DNA of 12,551 nucleotides from Dehalococcoidia bacterium (GCA_021296055.1 JAGWBE010000053.1:4986-17536), one strand, 5' to 3'; shown: positions 5,489 through 12,551, counted from the first letter of the stretch. Made by a program: numbers and translations. Notes: generated by a model not told the origin, from the letters alone.

Positions 5489-6232
5489 GTGGAAGCGGTC
5501 GACTCGAGGGCTCGCCCGATAGCCATGCTCATCGACGGCGACAACGCCCAGCCGTCGCTCATTGCGGATGTGCTTGCGGAGACGGCCAAGTACGGCGTCG
5601 TGACCACGAGGCGCATCTACGGCGACTGGACGACGCCGCAGATGTCCGGCTGGAAGGACACGCTTCACTCCCATGCCGTTCAGCCTGTGCAGCAATTCCG
5701 CTACACCACGGGAAAGAATGCGACGGACAGTGCTCTCATCATCGACGCGATGGACTTGCTGCACGTGGGAAACGTCGCCGGATTCTGTATCGTATCCAGT
5801 GACAGCGACTACACGCGGCTTGCCACGAGAATCCGCGAGCAGGGACTGTTCGTTATGGGCGTGGGTAAGTCGCAAACGCCAAAGCCTTTCGTGAACGCGT
5901 GCGAGATTTTCGTCTACACCGAGAACTTGGGCCCTCAATCGAAGAGCGAGAGGCCTACCGCGACGGTGTCGAGGTCTGACGATTGGACCAAAATGGTCTC
6001 GCAGGCCATTGATATGGGACTACAGGACGACGGCTGGGCCTTCCTCGGCGCCGTCGGCAGCCACCTACGCCAGTTGGACTCCGCGTTCGACCCGCGTACC
6101 TACGGCCACAAGCAGCTGTCGCTGCTAATCAAATCCCGCTCCGACCTATTCGAGATGCGCGAGCCGAAGACGAAGAGCGGCCCGGCCCTCCTCTACGTAA
6201 GGCTGAAGGCCGAAAGCAGGAAGGCCTCCTGA
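5489..6232 (+). CDS. NYN-domain nuclease with C-terminal OST-HTH-like domain
   Basis: A 247-residue LabA-like protein. The N-terminal NYN (PIN-like) domain shows MLIDGDNAQPS (13-23), with Asp16, Asp18 and Asn19 as the first acidic cluster, TDSALIIDAMDLL (79-91) with Asp80, and IVSSDSDYTRLATRIRE (101-117) with Asp105 and Asp107. These are the usual metal-binding residues of this RNase-like fold. Residues ~165-240 look like an OST-HTH/LOTUS RNA-binding winged helix (DDGWAFLGAVGSHLRQLD, then YGHKQLSLLIKSRSDLFEM). A cytosolic RNA-processing role is inferred from the families; the target is unknown. The GTG at 5489 is chosen because AGGAGG (5474-5479) lies 9 nt upstream, while a longer frame to 5387 would begin inside the tRNA. 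GC is about 60% across 5521-6180, against about 72% in sampled lines of the next gene, which suggests acquisition. Confidence 0.85.
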   Translation: MEAVDSRARPIAMLIDGDNAQPSLIADVLAETAKYGVVTTRRIYGDWTTPQMSGWKDTLHSHAVQPVQQFRYTTGKNATDSALIIDAMDLLHVGNVAGFCIVSSDSDYTRLATRIREQGLFVMGVGKSQTPKPFVNACEIFVYTENLGPQSKSERPTATVSRSDDWTKMVSQAIDMGLQDDGWAFLGAVGSHLRQLDSAFDPRTYGHKQLSLLIKSRSDLFEMREPKTKSGPALLYVRLKAESRKAS

Positions 6233-6253
6233 GGCGTCGCGCCTCCCACCCCA

Positions 6254-6285
6254 CCCCTACCCTCCCCCGCCGCCCCCGGCGTAGA
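6254..6285 (+). repeat. Direct repeat, right copy (after the NYN gene)
   Basis: This is the partner of 5423-5454, matching at 30 of 32 positions without gaps. Its right end (TAGA) is the start of the TAGACT box preceding the amidohydrolase gene. The two copies bracket the low-GC NYN gene, about 830 nt apart. Confidence 0.6.
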
Positions 6286-6287
6286 CT
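6282..6287 (+). promoter_or_regulatory. Candidate -10 box of the amidohydrolase gene (leaderless)
   Basis: TAGACT ends 6 nt before the ATG at 6294, which would give a transcript starting at or next to the start codon. No Shine-Dalgarno is present and no -35 is recognisable. The same spacing occurs before the CoA-transferase and HMA genes. Confidence 0.4.
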
Positions 6288-6293
6288 GCGCCC

Positions 6294-7547
6294 ATGCCGG
6301 ACGCGCAAGCAATGCTCACCATCCACGCGGGCAGGATGCTCGACGGCACGGGCGCGCCCGCCGCGAGCGGCGCAGTCGTCCGTGTGGAGGGTTCGCGCAT
6401 CACCGCTGTGGACGCAGCCGGCGAGCAAGCGCCGCCAGGCGAACAGCGCCTGTCATTCCCCGACGCGACGCTGCTGCCGGGCCTCATCGACTGCCACACG
6501 CACACGAATATGCCCGGCGACGGACGGCGCGGCGAGGACGTGCACGCGGGCGACGACGACGCCATCCGCCTGCTGCGCTCGGCGCAGAACGTGGAGCGGG
6601 CGCTGGAGACGGGCGTTACGACCGTCTGCGACTGCGGGGGCTGGCACAGCACCACCTTCCGCCTCAAGGAGGCGCTTAGCCAGGGCATCGTGCGCGGGCC
6701 AAGGCTGCTCGCCTCCGGACGCCCCATCACCGTCACGGGCGGCCACTGCTGGTTCATGGGGTCGGAGGCGGACGGCATGGACGGCGTGCGCGGGGCGGCG
6801 CGGCAACTGCTCAAGGAGGGCGCCGACTTCCTCAAGGTGATGGCCACGGGGGGGAGCACGCTCGGCACCGACCCCTTCCGCCCCGCCTTCACCGCCCCGG
6901 AGTTGGCGGTCATCGTCGAGGAGGGCCACCGCCGCGCGCGTCCCGTCGCCGCCCATTGCCGCTCGAACGTCGCCATGCGGATGGTGATCGACGCGGAGTT
7001 CGACGTCATCATGCACGGCTGGTTTGCCGACGAGCAGGGCGCGCGCGTGTTCGACGAGCCCCTCGCCGACGCCATCGCGGAGCGCGGCGTGCGAGTGAAT
7101 CCCACGCTCCAGATCACGCGCAGCCGCATCCCCATCCTCCAAGAGCGCGTGGACGACGGGACAGCGACGGACGAAGAGGCAGCGCTGTTGGAGCGGATGC
7201 GCACGGGCCACGCGGCGGCGATGGAGCACACGGGGCGGCTGATCGAGCACGGCGTGCGCCTGATGGCCGGCTCCGACTGCGGCTGGGGCGTCTACCCCTT
7301 CGGGCGGTTCGACCTCGAGCTCGCGGCGATGGTGGAGGCCGGCCTCACTCCGGCCCAGGCGCTTGCCGCGGCGACGGGCGGCAACGCGGAGGCGCTGGGC
7401 ATAGCCGACGCCGTCGGCACGATAGCGCCGGGCAAGGAGGCCGACCTACTGGTCGTCGATGGCCGCCCGGACGAGCGCATATCAGACGTTGCGCGCGTGC
7501 TCGCGGTGGTCAAGGGCGGGCGCGTGGTGGTGAACAAGGCGGCGTAA
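6294..7547 (+). CDS. Amidohydrolase family metal-dependent hydrolase
   Basis: A 417-residue cytosolic TIM-barrel hydrolase of the amidohydrolase superfamily, in the imidazolonepropionase/prolidase-like branch. The metal ligands can be followed: GLIDCHTHTN with His68 and His70, FLKVMATGG with Lys181 as the likely carboxylated bridging lysine, AAHCRS with His221, MHGW with His241 and AGSDCGW with Asp328. Beta-sandwich segments flank the barrel (LTIHAGRMLDGTG at the N-terminus; GTIAPGKEADLLVVDG at the C-terminus), as is usual. Relatives hydrolyse cyclic amides, N-acyl compounds or dipeptides, and the substrate cannot be told from sequence. The ATG at 6294 is used; an in-frame ATG at 6312 is possible. 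It converges on the dehydrogenase gene with a 21-nt gap. Confidence 0.88.
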   Translation: MPDAQAMLTIHAGRMLDGTGAPAASGAVVRVEGSRITAVDAAGEQAPPGEQRLSFPDATLLPGLIDCHTHTNMPGDGRRGEDVHAGDDDAIRLLRSAQNVERALETGVTTVCDCGGWHSTTFRLKEALSQGIVRGPRLLASGRPITVTGGHCWFMGSEADGMDGVRGAARQLLKEGADFLKVMATGGSTLGTDPFRPAFTAPELAVIVEEGHRRARPVAAHCRSNVAMRMVIDAEFDVIMHGWFADEQGARVFDEPLADAIAERGVRVNPTLQITRSRIPILQERVDDGTATDEEAALLERMRTGHAAAMEHTGRLIEHGVRLMAGSDCGWGVYPFGRFDLELAAMVEAGLTPAQALAAATGGNAEALGIADAVGTIAPGKEADLLVVDGRPDERISDVARVLAVVKGGRVVVNKAA

Positions 7548-7568
7548 GGCGGGGCCATTCGAGTTCCC

Positions 7569-8414
7569 TCAGGGCGAGCAGGGGGTTAGATGCGGCAGAA
7601 GGCGCCGCCGCCCACGCAGATGATCTCGCCCGTGGTGAAGGAGGCGTCGTCCGACGCCAGCGGCGATCTCTTCCGGCTTGCCGGGGCGTCCCATAGGGAT
7701 GGGGGTGAGGTGCGGAGAGGATACGCCCGCGCTGGCGTCCCGCCGGGCGGCGCCGCTCGGCGGCGGCTGGCCGGGGATGCGCGAGACGAGCGTGTCGCCC
7801 TCGTCGCGGTCGCTGAGGTGGGGGACGACGCAGTTGACGCGCACGCCGTAGGGCGCGGCTTCGAGGGCAAGGCTGGTGGTGATGGCCATAACGCCGCCTT
7901 TCGCGGCGGCGTAGGCGAGGCGCGCCGTGCCGCGCACCGCGTGGGAACCGAAGTTGACGATGGCGCCGCTCCCCTGCTCCACCATGTGCGGCATCACCGC
8001 CCAGCAGCAGCTGAGGCAGGTGTAGAGGTTGTTGCGCAGGTTGTCCTCGAGCTCTTGCGGCGTGAACTCCCAACCTTGCTTGCCGCCGTACATCGCGCCG
8101 CCCACGTTGTTCACCAGCACATCGATGCGCCCGAAGCGCGCCTTCGTCGCCTCCATCAGCGATTGGGCGACCTCCCACGGGCCGAGTTCGCCCACGAAGA
8201 CGTCGGCGTCCGCGCCGAAGGCCAGCAACTCGTCGCGCGTCCGCTCCGCCCCCGGCGCGTGCCGGTCGACGAGCATCACGGAGGCGCCCTCTTGGGCGAG
8301 GCGCTTGGCGGTGGCGCGTCCGTGGCCTTGCCCGCCGCCGGTGATGACGGCGATCTTGCCTTCGAGGCGGCGGGCGCCCGCCGCCTTGTGGTCGAGCACC
8401 GGGGCGTTCGTCAT
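7569..8414 (-). CDS. Short-chain dehydrogenase/reductase, C-terminus frameshifted
   Basis: This SDR-family NAD(P)-dependent oxidoreductase has the cofactor loop TGGGQGHG (25-32), NNVGG (102-106), and the catalytic set Ser157, Tyr168 and Lys172 (YAAAK). The 11-residue Ser-to-Tyr spacing and the GSHAVRGTARLAY segment resemble BenD-like dihydrodiol dehydrogenases, a tentative comparison. From residue ~252 the frame gives an Arg/Leu/His-rich tail unlike any SDR; the expected ending, LASDDASFTTGEIICVGGG, is intact in another frame at 7586-7660. Comparison with the usual PEEIAxAVxFLASDD suggests roughly 11-14 missing bases near 7661. The enzyme may be inactive, or the base calls may be wrong. The ATG at 8414 has GAGGG upstream. 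It lies 17 nt after the ATPase gene and is the last gene of the transporter operon. Confidence 0.82.
   Translation of the reverse strand: MTNAPVLDHKAAGARRLEGKIAVITGGGQGHGRATAKRLAQEGASVMLVDRHAPGAERTRDELLAFGADADVFVGELGPWEVAQSLMEATKARFGRIDVLVNNVGGAMYGGKQGWEFTPQELEDNLRNNLYTCLSCCWAVMPHMVEQGSGAIVNFGSHAVRGTARLAYAAAKGGVMAITTSLALEAAPYGVRVNCVVPHLSDRDEGDTLVSRIPGQPPPSGAARRDASAGVSSPHLTPIPMGRPGKPEEIAAGVGRRLLHHGRDHLRGRRRLLPHLTPCSP
7586..7660 (-). other. Out-of-frame C-terminal SDR segment
   Basis: Reading from 7660 down gives LASDDASFTTGEIICVGG followed by GAFCRI and TAA at 7586-7588. This is the normal conserved ending of a short-chain dehydrogenase and belongs to the upstream frame. It has no start of its own. 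Confidence 0.8.
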
Positions 8415-8431
8415 AGCGTCCCTCTTTCCAT

Positions 8432-9568
8432 CTATTCGGCGGCGGCCAACTGCGCCGCGGCGGCCAATTCGGCCCTCGTCGCTTCGTCGCCGGGCATGAT
8501 GAGCACCCTGTCGGAGGGTAGGTGCAGGTCAACCTCGTCGCCTATCCGGAAGGGCGCGAAGGGGTCGCCCTTCACCTTGAAGGCGTCCTCCGACGCGGTG
8601 ACCACGTACTCCAGCGTCTCGCCGACGAAGCTGGAGCCGGAGACGCTGCCCCTGATGGTGTTGGCGGCGATTGGGCCGTCGGAAGCCTCGAGCGCGACCG
8701 CCTCGGGGCGGAATGCGAGGACGACGCTGGCGGCCTCCTTCGTCCAATCGGGGAGCGGTATGGTGATGAGGCCGTGCGCCGTCTCCACGCCGCCGCCAGC
8801 GACGGCGCCGTTGAGCAGGTTGGTCTTGCCCACGAAGTTGGCCGTGAAGGGCGAGGCCGGGCGCAGGTAGACATCCTGCGGGCTGCCCTCCTGCACGATC
8901 TCTCCCTCGTACATGACAGCCACCAGGTTGGACATCGCCAGCGCCTCGGTCTGGTCGTGCGTGACGTAGAGTGTCGTGATGTTCAGCCTCGCCACCAGGT
9001 CTTTCAGCTCCTGGCGCATCTCCTCCCGCAGCTTGGCGTCGAGGTTGCTGAGAGGCTCGTCGAGCAAGAGGAGGTCGGGTTCGTAGACGATGGCCCGGGC
9101 AAGCGCCACGCGCTGCTGCTGGCCGCCGCTGAGGGCGGGCGCGGGGCGGTCGGCGAGGTGGCCAAGTTGGACGAGGTCGAGTGCGCGCTCGACCATCGGC
9201 CGCACCCGAGCCCGCGGCACGCGGTTCTTGCCGTGCACGAGCGGAAAGCCCACGTTGTCGAACACCGTCAGGTGCGGCCAGATTGCGTAGGACTGGAACA
9301 CCATGCCCACGGCGCGGCGGTGGGTGGGGACGACGACGCGCGTCTGCCTGTCGTAGACCACCTCCTCGCCGATGGTGATCTTGCCCGCCGTCGGCGTCTC
9401 TAGCCCGGCGATGCAGCGCAGGGTGGAGGTCTTGCCGCAGCCCGACGGCCCCAGCAGGGTATAGAAGTTGCCGCGCTCCACCGCGAAGCTCACGCCGCGC
9501 ACCGCGCGAACCGGGCCCCTGTCCGACTGGTACTCCATCTCGAGGCGCTCGACGCTGAGCATGCTCAT
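8432..9568 (-). CDS. ABC importer ATP-binding protein (FbpC/PotA type)
   Basis: The 378-residue ATPase subunit of a binding-protein-dependent importer. It has Walker A GPSGCGKT (40-47), the Q-loop Gln92, signature LSGGQQQR (146-153), Walker B LLLLDEP (166-172), SNLDAKLRE in the D-loop, and the switch His204 (THDQTEAL). The C-terminal third (~240-360) is a TOBE-type beta domain, as in FbpC, PotA and MalK. Complete motifs indicate an active ATPase at the inner membrane face. The ATG at 9568 is supported by AGGTG at 9576-9580, which overlaps the permease stop; the gap is 10 nt, so translation is probably coupled. An Ala/Glu-rich C-terminal tail (RAELAAAAQLAAAE) extends past the TOBE domain. Substrate class is discussed under the permease and binding protein. 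Confidence 0.92.
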   Translation of the reverse strand: MSMLSVERLEMEYQSDRGPVRAVRGVSFAVERGNFYTLLGPSGCGKTSTLRCIAGLETPTAGKITIGEEVVYDRQTRVVVPTHRRAVGMVFQSYAIWPHLTVFDNVGFPLVHGKNRVPRARVRPMVERALDLVQLGHLADRPAPALSGGQQQRVALARAIVYEPDLLLLDEPLSNLDAKLREEMRQELKDLVARLNITTLYVTHDQTEALAMSNLVAVMYEGEIVQEGSPQDVYLRPASPFTANFVGKTNLLNGAVAGGGVETAHGLITIPLPDWTKEAASVVLAFRPEAVALEASDGPIAANTIRGSVSGSSFVGETLEYVVTASEDAFKVKGDPFAPFRIGDEVDLHLPSDRVLIMPGDEATRAELAAAAQLAAAE

Positions 9569-9578
9569 GTCAATTCAC

Positions 9579-11333
9579 CTAACCCTTGACCTCGCCGCCG
9601 ATCCATTTCCTGCCCGCCCAAACCACGGCGATGAGCAGCACCACCAGCACGACCATGACCGCCGCCGATTCGGTGAAGCGGCCTCCCTCGAACCTGCTGA
9701 AGATGACGTTGGCCACGAGCACGGTGCCGGACGTGGCCAGCAGCAGCGGCGTCGTGAAGTCCTTGGCCGCGTGGGTGATGATCCATAGCCATCCGTTGAG
9801 GAAGGCGGGAATGAGCAGGCGCAGGTTGATGTAGAAGAGCGTGCCGGCGGGCGCAACCCCGCTGACCAGGCTCGCCTCCTCCAACTCCTTGTGTATCTGC
9901 AGTTGGGCGGAGTACATCAGCCGCGTCGTGTAGGACAGGTAGCGGGCCACGAAGGCGATGACGATGAGCGCCAAGGTGCCGTAGAGCGGCGTCCCGATGA
10001 ACAGCAGGAAGAAGGCCAGCGTCATAATCACGCCCGGTATGGCCAGCGGCATGAAGGTGAGCACGTTGGCGGTCTGCGCCACGGGCGTCTTGAGGCGCAC
10101 CGCCGCCCAACTCACGACGGTAACCAGCAGCATCGTTGACGTAGCCGCCGCGACCACGACGATCGCCGTGTTGACCAGCATCCGTCCGAAGAAGCGGTAG
10201 TCCCACAGGTTGCGGTAGTTCTCCAGCGTCCACGGCAGGCTCCCCAGGTTCTCAGGCAACGGCGGCACGTAGAACCGCAGGAAACTGGCGTACAGAATCA
10301 TCGAGAAGGGCATGAGCACTTTGACGAACAAGTAGAGGCCCACCAGGCCGAGCGCGACGTACTTCCATGCGCCGAGCCTGATCTTGCGGGGGCGGTAGCC
10401 CTTGCCCGTTATCACCGTGTAGCGGCTGCTCCGCCTGACCAGCCAGAGGTAGAGGGAGATGCCCACGACGCCGATGACGACGCCCACGAGGCCGAAGACG
10501 GCGGCGGAGCCGTAGGAGAAGCGCCCTTCGTCCACCGCGGTGATGATGAGCCATATCTTGGTCGCCAGCACCTGCACGCCGGCGGTGATGCCCAAGGCAA
10601 GGGGAATCTCGAACGATTCCATAATGGCGATGGTGAAGTAGATGACCACGGCGAGGATGCCGGGAAGCATCAGCGGGGCCGTTACGCGGCGCATGACGCC
10701 CCAACGGTTCACGCCGGAAGTGGACGCCGCCTCCTCGAGCGTGGGGTCCATATTGCGAAGCACGCTCACCAGCAGCAGCCACATAGAGGGCACGATGCCC
10801 AAGGCGGTGACGAAGATCATCCCCTGCATCGTGTAGACGTTGAAGGGGCCGTCTCTCGAATCGGAGCCAATGATGAGGCGGATGTATTCGTTGACGGCGC
10901 CCGCGCGCGGCCCCGCCAGCAACACCCACCCCAACGCCGTCGCGAACACCGGCGTAACGAACGGCACGAACATCAGCGTGTAAAGCATCGAGCGGAAGGG
11001 AACGTCCGTGCGCTCGGTGAGGAAGGCCATGCCGAAGGCCATCGGCACGGCCAACGCCATCGTGCCGCCGGCGTAGACCACCGTGTTGCGGAATACGACC
11101 CAGAAGCCCGTCTGGCCGGAGGCGAACTCGGTGTAGTTGCTGAGGGTGAACTCGCCCGCGTCCAGCGGGAAGACGCCGGCGGGACGGAAGGTGGCGGCGA
11201 TCATCACCACCAGCGGAATGACGACGAGGAAAGCGACGGTGAGCATCGCCGCCCAGGCGATGAGCGTGCGCTGGTCGAATCGGCGCGGGAGGGATGTCCA
11301 TACCCGCTGTAGGGTCGGCGTTCCTATCGCCAT
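9579..11333 (-). CDS. ABC importer permease, fused FbpB type
   Basis: A 584-residue membrane protein with two concatenated permease domains of about six TM segments each. The first half has helices near 24-48, 84-107, 115-140, 172-192, 225-250 and 277-299; the second half starts near 325-350 and ends with a helix near 550-573. Each half has an EAA loop for ATPase docking: LEEAASTSGVNRWG (199-212) and LEEASLVSGVAPAG (484-497). This fused form is typical of the FbpB group, which includes ferric iron, phosphonate and other importers, so iron is only one possibility. GGAGG (11339-11343) lies 5 nt upstream of the ATG at 11333. It is the second gene of the operon, preceded by an intergenic stem-loop. 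Confidence 0.92.
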   Translation of the reverse strand: MAIGTPTLQRVWTSLPRRFDQRTLIAWAAMLTVAFLVVIPLVVMIAATFRPAGVFPLDAGEFTLSNYTEFASGQTGFWVVFRNTVVYAGGTMALAVPMAFGMAFLTERTDVPFRSMLYTLMFVPFVTPVFATALGWVLLAGPRAGAVNEYIRLIIGSDSRDGPFNVYTMQGMIFVTALGIVPSMWLLLVSVLRNMDPTLEEAASTSGVNRWGVMRRVTAPLMLPGILAVVIYFTIAIMESFEIPLALGITAGVQVLATKIWLIITAVDEGRFSYGSAAVFGLVGVVIGVVGISLYLWLVRRSSRYTVITGKGYRPRKIRLGAWKYVALGLVGLYLFVKVLMPFSMILYASFLRFYVPPLPENLGSLPWTLENYRNLWDYRFFGRMLVNTAIVVVAAATSTMLLVTVVSWAAVRLKTPVAQTANVLTFMPLAIPGVIMTLAFFLLFIGTPLYGTLALIVIAFVARYLSYTTRLMYSAQLQIHKELEEASLVSGVAPAGTLFYINLRLLIPAFLNGWLWIITHAAKDFTTPLLLATSGTVLVANVIFSRFEGGRFTESAAVMVVLVVLLIAVVWAGRKWIGGEVKG

Positions 11334-11347
11334 GCGGTCCTCCGCGA

Positions 11348-11384
11348 AGGGGCGGGCGGGCTCTTTACGGGCGCGCCCGCCCCT
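11348..11384 (-). promoter_or_regulatory. Intergenic GC-rich stem-loop between binding protein and permease
   Basis: AGGGGCGGGCG (11348-11358) and CGCCCGCCCCT (11374-11384) are perfect 11-bp complements around a 15-nt loop. It sits in the transcribed 78-nt gap, just before the permease ribosome binding site. No U-run follows on the minus strand, so it is not a classic terminator. Comparable hairpins after binding-protein genes are known to protect the upstream mRNA and lower downstream expression; that role here is inference. Confidence 0.6.
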
Positions 11385-11411
11385 CCGTCTATTGCGGTTC
11401 AGCGCCCGCCG

Positions 11412-12551
11412 CTACTCGGTGAAGGCGTCGATGGCTTGCTGGCGCCAGCGGCCGAGGTTGGCCACGTCCTCCGGCTCGTAGGCGTAAACGAGGTTCCTCG
11501 GCAGGTCGAGGCCAAGCTCGGCCAGCTTGTCGGTGAACTCGTTCTTCACGCCGGGGGCGGTGACGAAACTGTCGGTCAGCTCGGCCTGGAGTTGAGCGCC
11601 GGTGGTCGCCTGCCAGGCGCTCCAGATGTCGGCCAGGGCCGAGTCCGCGGTCGTCAGCGTCGGGAAGCAGGTGAGGCCGATGCCGCCGGGCACCCACCCG
11701 TCGGCCGGGCCCCACCAGTCCACCGGGGCGCCCCTCTGCTTTTGGCGCAGGGCGGTGGTGGCGCTGGCGATGGCGATGTCGCCCTCGCCGGCGAGCATGG
11801 CCTGGATGACGCCGGTGCTGCCGCCGGAGACGGCCGTGGCGCCGTTGGCGCGCAGCGCCTTCACCCACGCGATCTGGCGCTCGTCGTCCCAGCCCGGCGC
11901 CATCGGGAAGGCGTAGACGCCCAGGAAGCGCGCGTCCGTAATCACGCGGTCCTTCCACACGGGGTCGTAGGCGAGGTCGTCGAAGGTGATGCCGTCCAGC
12001 TCCGCCTCCGTCACGTTGTTCGTGTTGTAGGCCAAGGGCCAGACGTAGAAGCTGCTCACCATGCACCAGTCGGACATGGGCGCGCCGCTGTTGGTGCTGA
12101 GAATCAGCGCCTCGCGGTAGTTCCGGATGAGCGGCGACACCCCGTACAGCGCCTCCCAGTTCGGCTGGCGGAGCGCCCCTTCGTGGAGCATGTCGAGCAA
12201 GATGTCCGCGTTGCCCGACTGGTCGTCGGCGATGCCCTTGCCTGCCTTGTAGGCCTGGAGCGCCTGGATCGGGGCGTCGCGCGCCGCGTGCCCAGGGATG
12301 CTGTTGACCCTGATGGAGATGTCGTATTCATCCTCGAAAGCGCTCTCCCAAGCGCGGATGATGGCCGGGTCGACGCCGTCGTACCAGCCGATCACCTCCT
12401 TGTCGCTGGCGGCTCTCGCCTGCTCCAGCAACACGTCGAAGGCCGAGGGCAGCGGCGTGGGCGTAGCCGTGGGGCCGGCGGGGGCCGTCGGCACCGGCGT
12501 GGCCGCGGTGTCGGGCGTGCCGCTGCCCGCCGGCGTGGGCGGGGGGGGGGG
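11412..12551 (-). CDS. Extracellular solute-binding protein of the ABC importer (5' end outside window)
   Basis: The first gene of the operon; its frame stays open to the right edge, so the N-terminus is missing. After a Pro/Thr/Ala linker (ending TATPTPLPS) comes KEVIGWYDGVDPAIIRAWES, the usual first strand and helix of family-1 binding proteins. Later come SSFYVWPLAYNTNNV and GAPVDWWGPADGWVPGGIGL, both typical of FbpA-like proteins. The linker suggests a lipoprotein anchored by a Cys that lies outside the window. A GTG at 12494 is in frame but falls inside the linker, so I reject it as the start. The paired tyrosines that bind Fe(III) in classic FbpA are not evident, so iron should not be assumed. 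Confidence 0.88.
   Translation of the reverse strand, partial: PPPPPTPAGSGTPDTAATPVPTAPAGPTATPTPLPSAFDVLLEQARAASDKEVIGWYDGVDPAIIRAWESAFEDEYDISIRVNSIPGHAARDAPIQALQAYKAGKGIADDQSGNADILLDMLHEGALRQPNWEALYGVSPLIRNYREALILSTNSGAPMSDWCMVSSFYVWPLAYNTNNVTEAELDGITFDDLAYDPVWKDRVITDARFLGVYAFPMAPGWDDERQIAWVKALRANGATAVSGGSTGVIQAMLAGEGDIAIASATTALRQKQRGAPVDWWGPADGWVPGGIGLTCFPTLTTADSALADIWSAWQATTGAQLQAELTDSFVTAPGVKNEFTDKLAELGLDLPRNLVYAYEPEDVANLGRWRQQAIDAFTE
12541..12551. other. Run of 11 G at the window edge
   Basis: The window ends in 11 consecutive G. On the minus strand these read as Pro codons in the binding-protein linker. A homopolymer at the extreme end may mark an assembly break, and its length should be treated as uncertain. 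Confidence 0.5.

Noticed and set aside
5489..6232. NYN gene as part of a multi-gene defence or toxin-antitoxin system
   Set aside because: No partner gene, immunity gene or other defence gene is adjacent; its neighbours are a tRNA and a metabolic hydrolase.
5341..6285. A complete integrative element between tRNA-Ala and the amidohydrolase
   Set aside because: There is no integrase or transposase, and the repeats do not match the tRNA 3' end, so only a possible scar or duplication is claimed.
7590..8870. 426-codon plus-strand open frame across the SDR and ATPase genes
   Set aside because: It lies antisense to two genes with clear family motifs, is low-complexity and has no domain. Long antisense frames are expected at this GC content.
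12492..12494. GTG at 12494 as the start of the binding protein
   Set aside because: The frame continues upstream to the window edge with the same Pro/Thr-rich linker, so the true start and signal peptide are outside.

Overview
The window looks like a chromosomal stretch of a GC-rich bacterium, most likely a Chloroflexota of the Dehalococcoidia/SAR202 type. This is inference from gene content: a tandem-domain CaiB/BaiF CoA-transferase, an F420-dependent NADP reductase-like protein, a Pro/Thr-rich linker at the start of a binding protein as in many Chloroflexota lipoproteins, and very GC-rich codon use. No rRNA or other phylogenetic marker is present, so the assignment is tentative. I see no complete mobile element, CRISPR array or known defence island.

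Layout. (1) 1-1625, minus: the first two thirds of a fused two-domain CoA-transferase, running off the left edge. (2) 1689-2342, plus: an NpdG-like F420/NADP oxidoreductase, divergent from the transferase across a short overlapping promoter region. (3) 2353-2589, minus: a small heavy-metal-associated (HMA) protein. (4) 2683-4254, plus: a two-TM membrane protein of unknown function, then a zinc-ribbon threonine synthase. (5) 4348-4422, plus: tRNA-Asn(GTT). (6) 4491-5165, minus: an AIM24/TIGR00266 protein. (7) 5341-5413, plus: tRNA-Ala(CGC). (8) 5489-6232, plus: an NYN nuclease with an OST-HTH-like tail, clearly lower in GC than its neighbours and bracketed by a near-identical 32-bp direct repeat. 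(9) 6294-7547, plus: an amidohydrolase. (10) 12551 down to 7569, minus: a four-gene operon of solute-binding protein, fused FbpB-type permease, ATPase and a short-chain dehydrogenase whose last ~30 residues are frameshifted.

How the genes work together. The binding protein, permease and ATPase form one ABC importer; the dehydrogenase is the last gene of that operon. With the CoA-transferase, F420 reductase and amidohydrolase, the region leans toward uptake and catabolism of small organic compounds, with housekeeping genes (threonine synthase, two tRNAs) interspersed. The imported substrate cannot be read from the sequence.

The most interesting signals are: a palindromic REP-like sequence that encodes most of the interdomain linker of the CoA-transferase; a repeated TANNNT-6 nt-ATG arrangement suggesting leaderless transcription for several genes; the low-GC NYN gene next to a tRNA inside direct repeats; and a short out-of-frame deletion near the end of the dehydrogenase.
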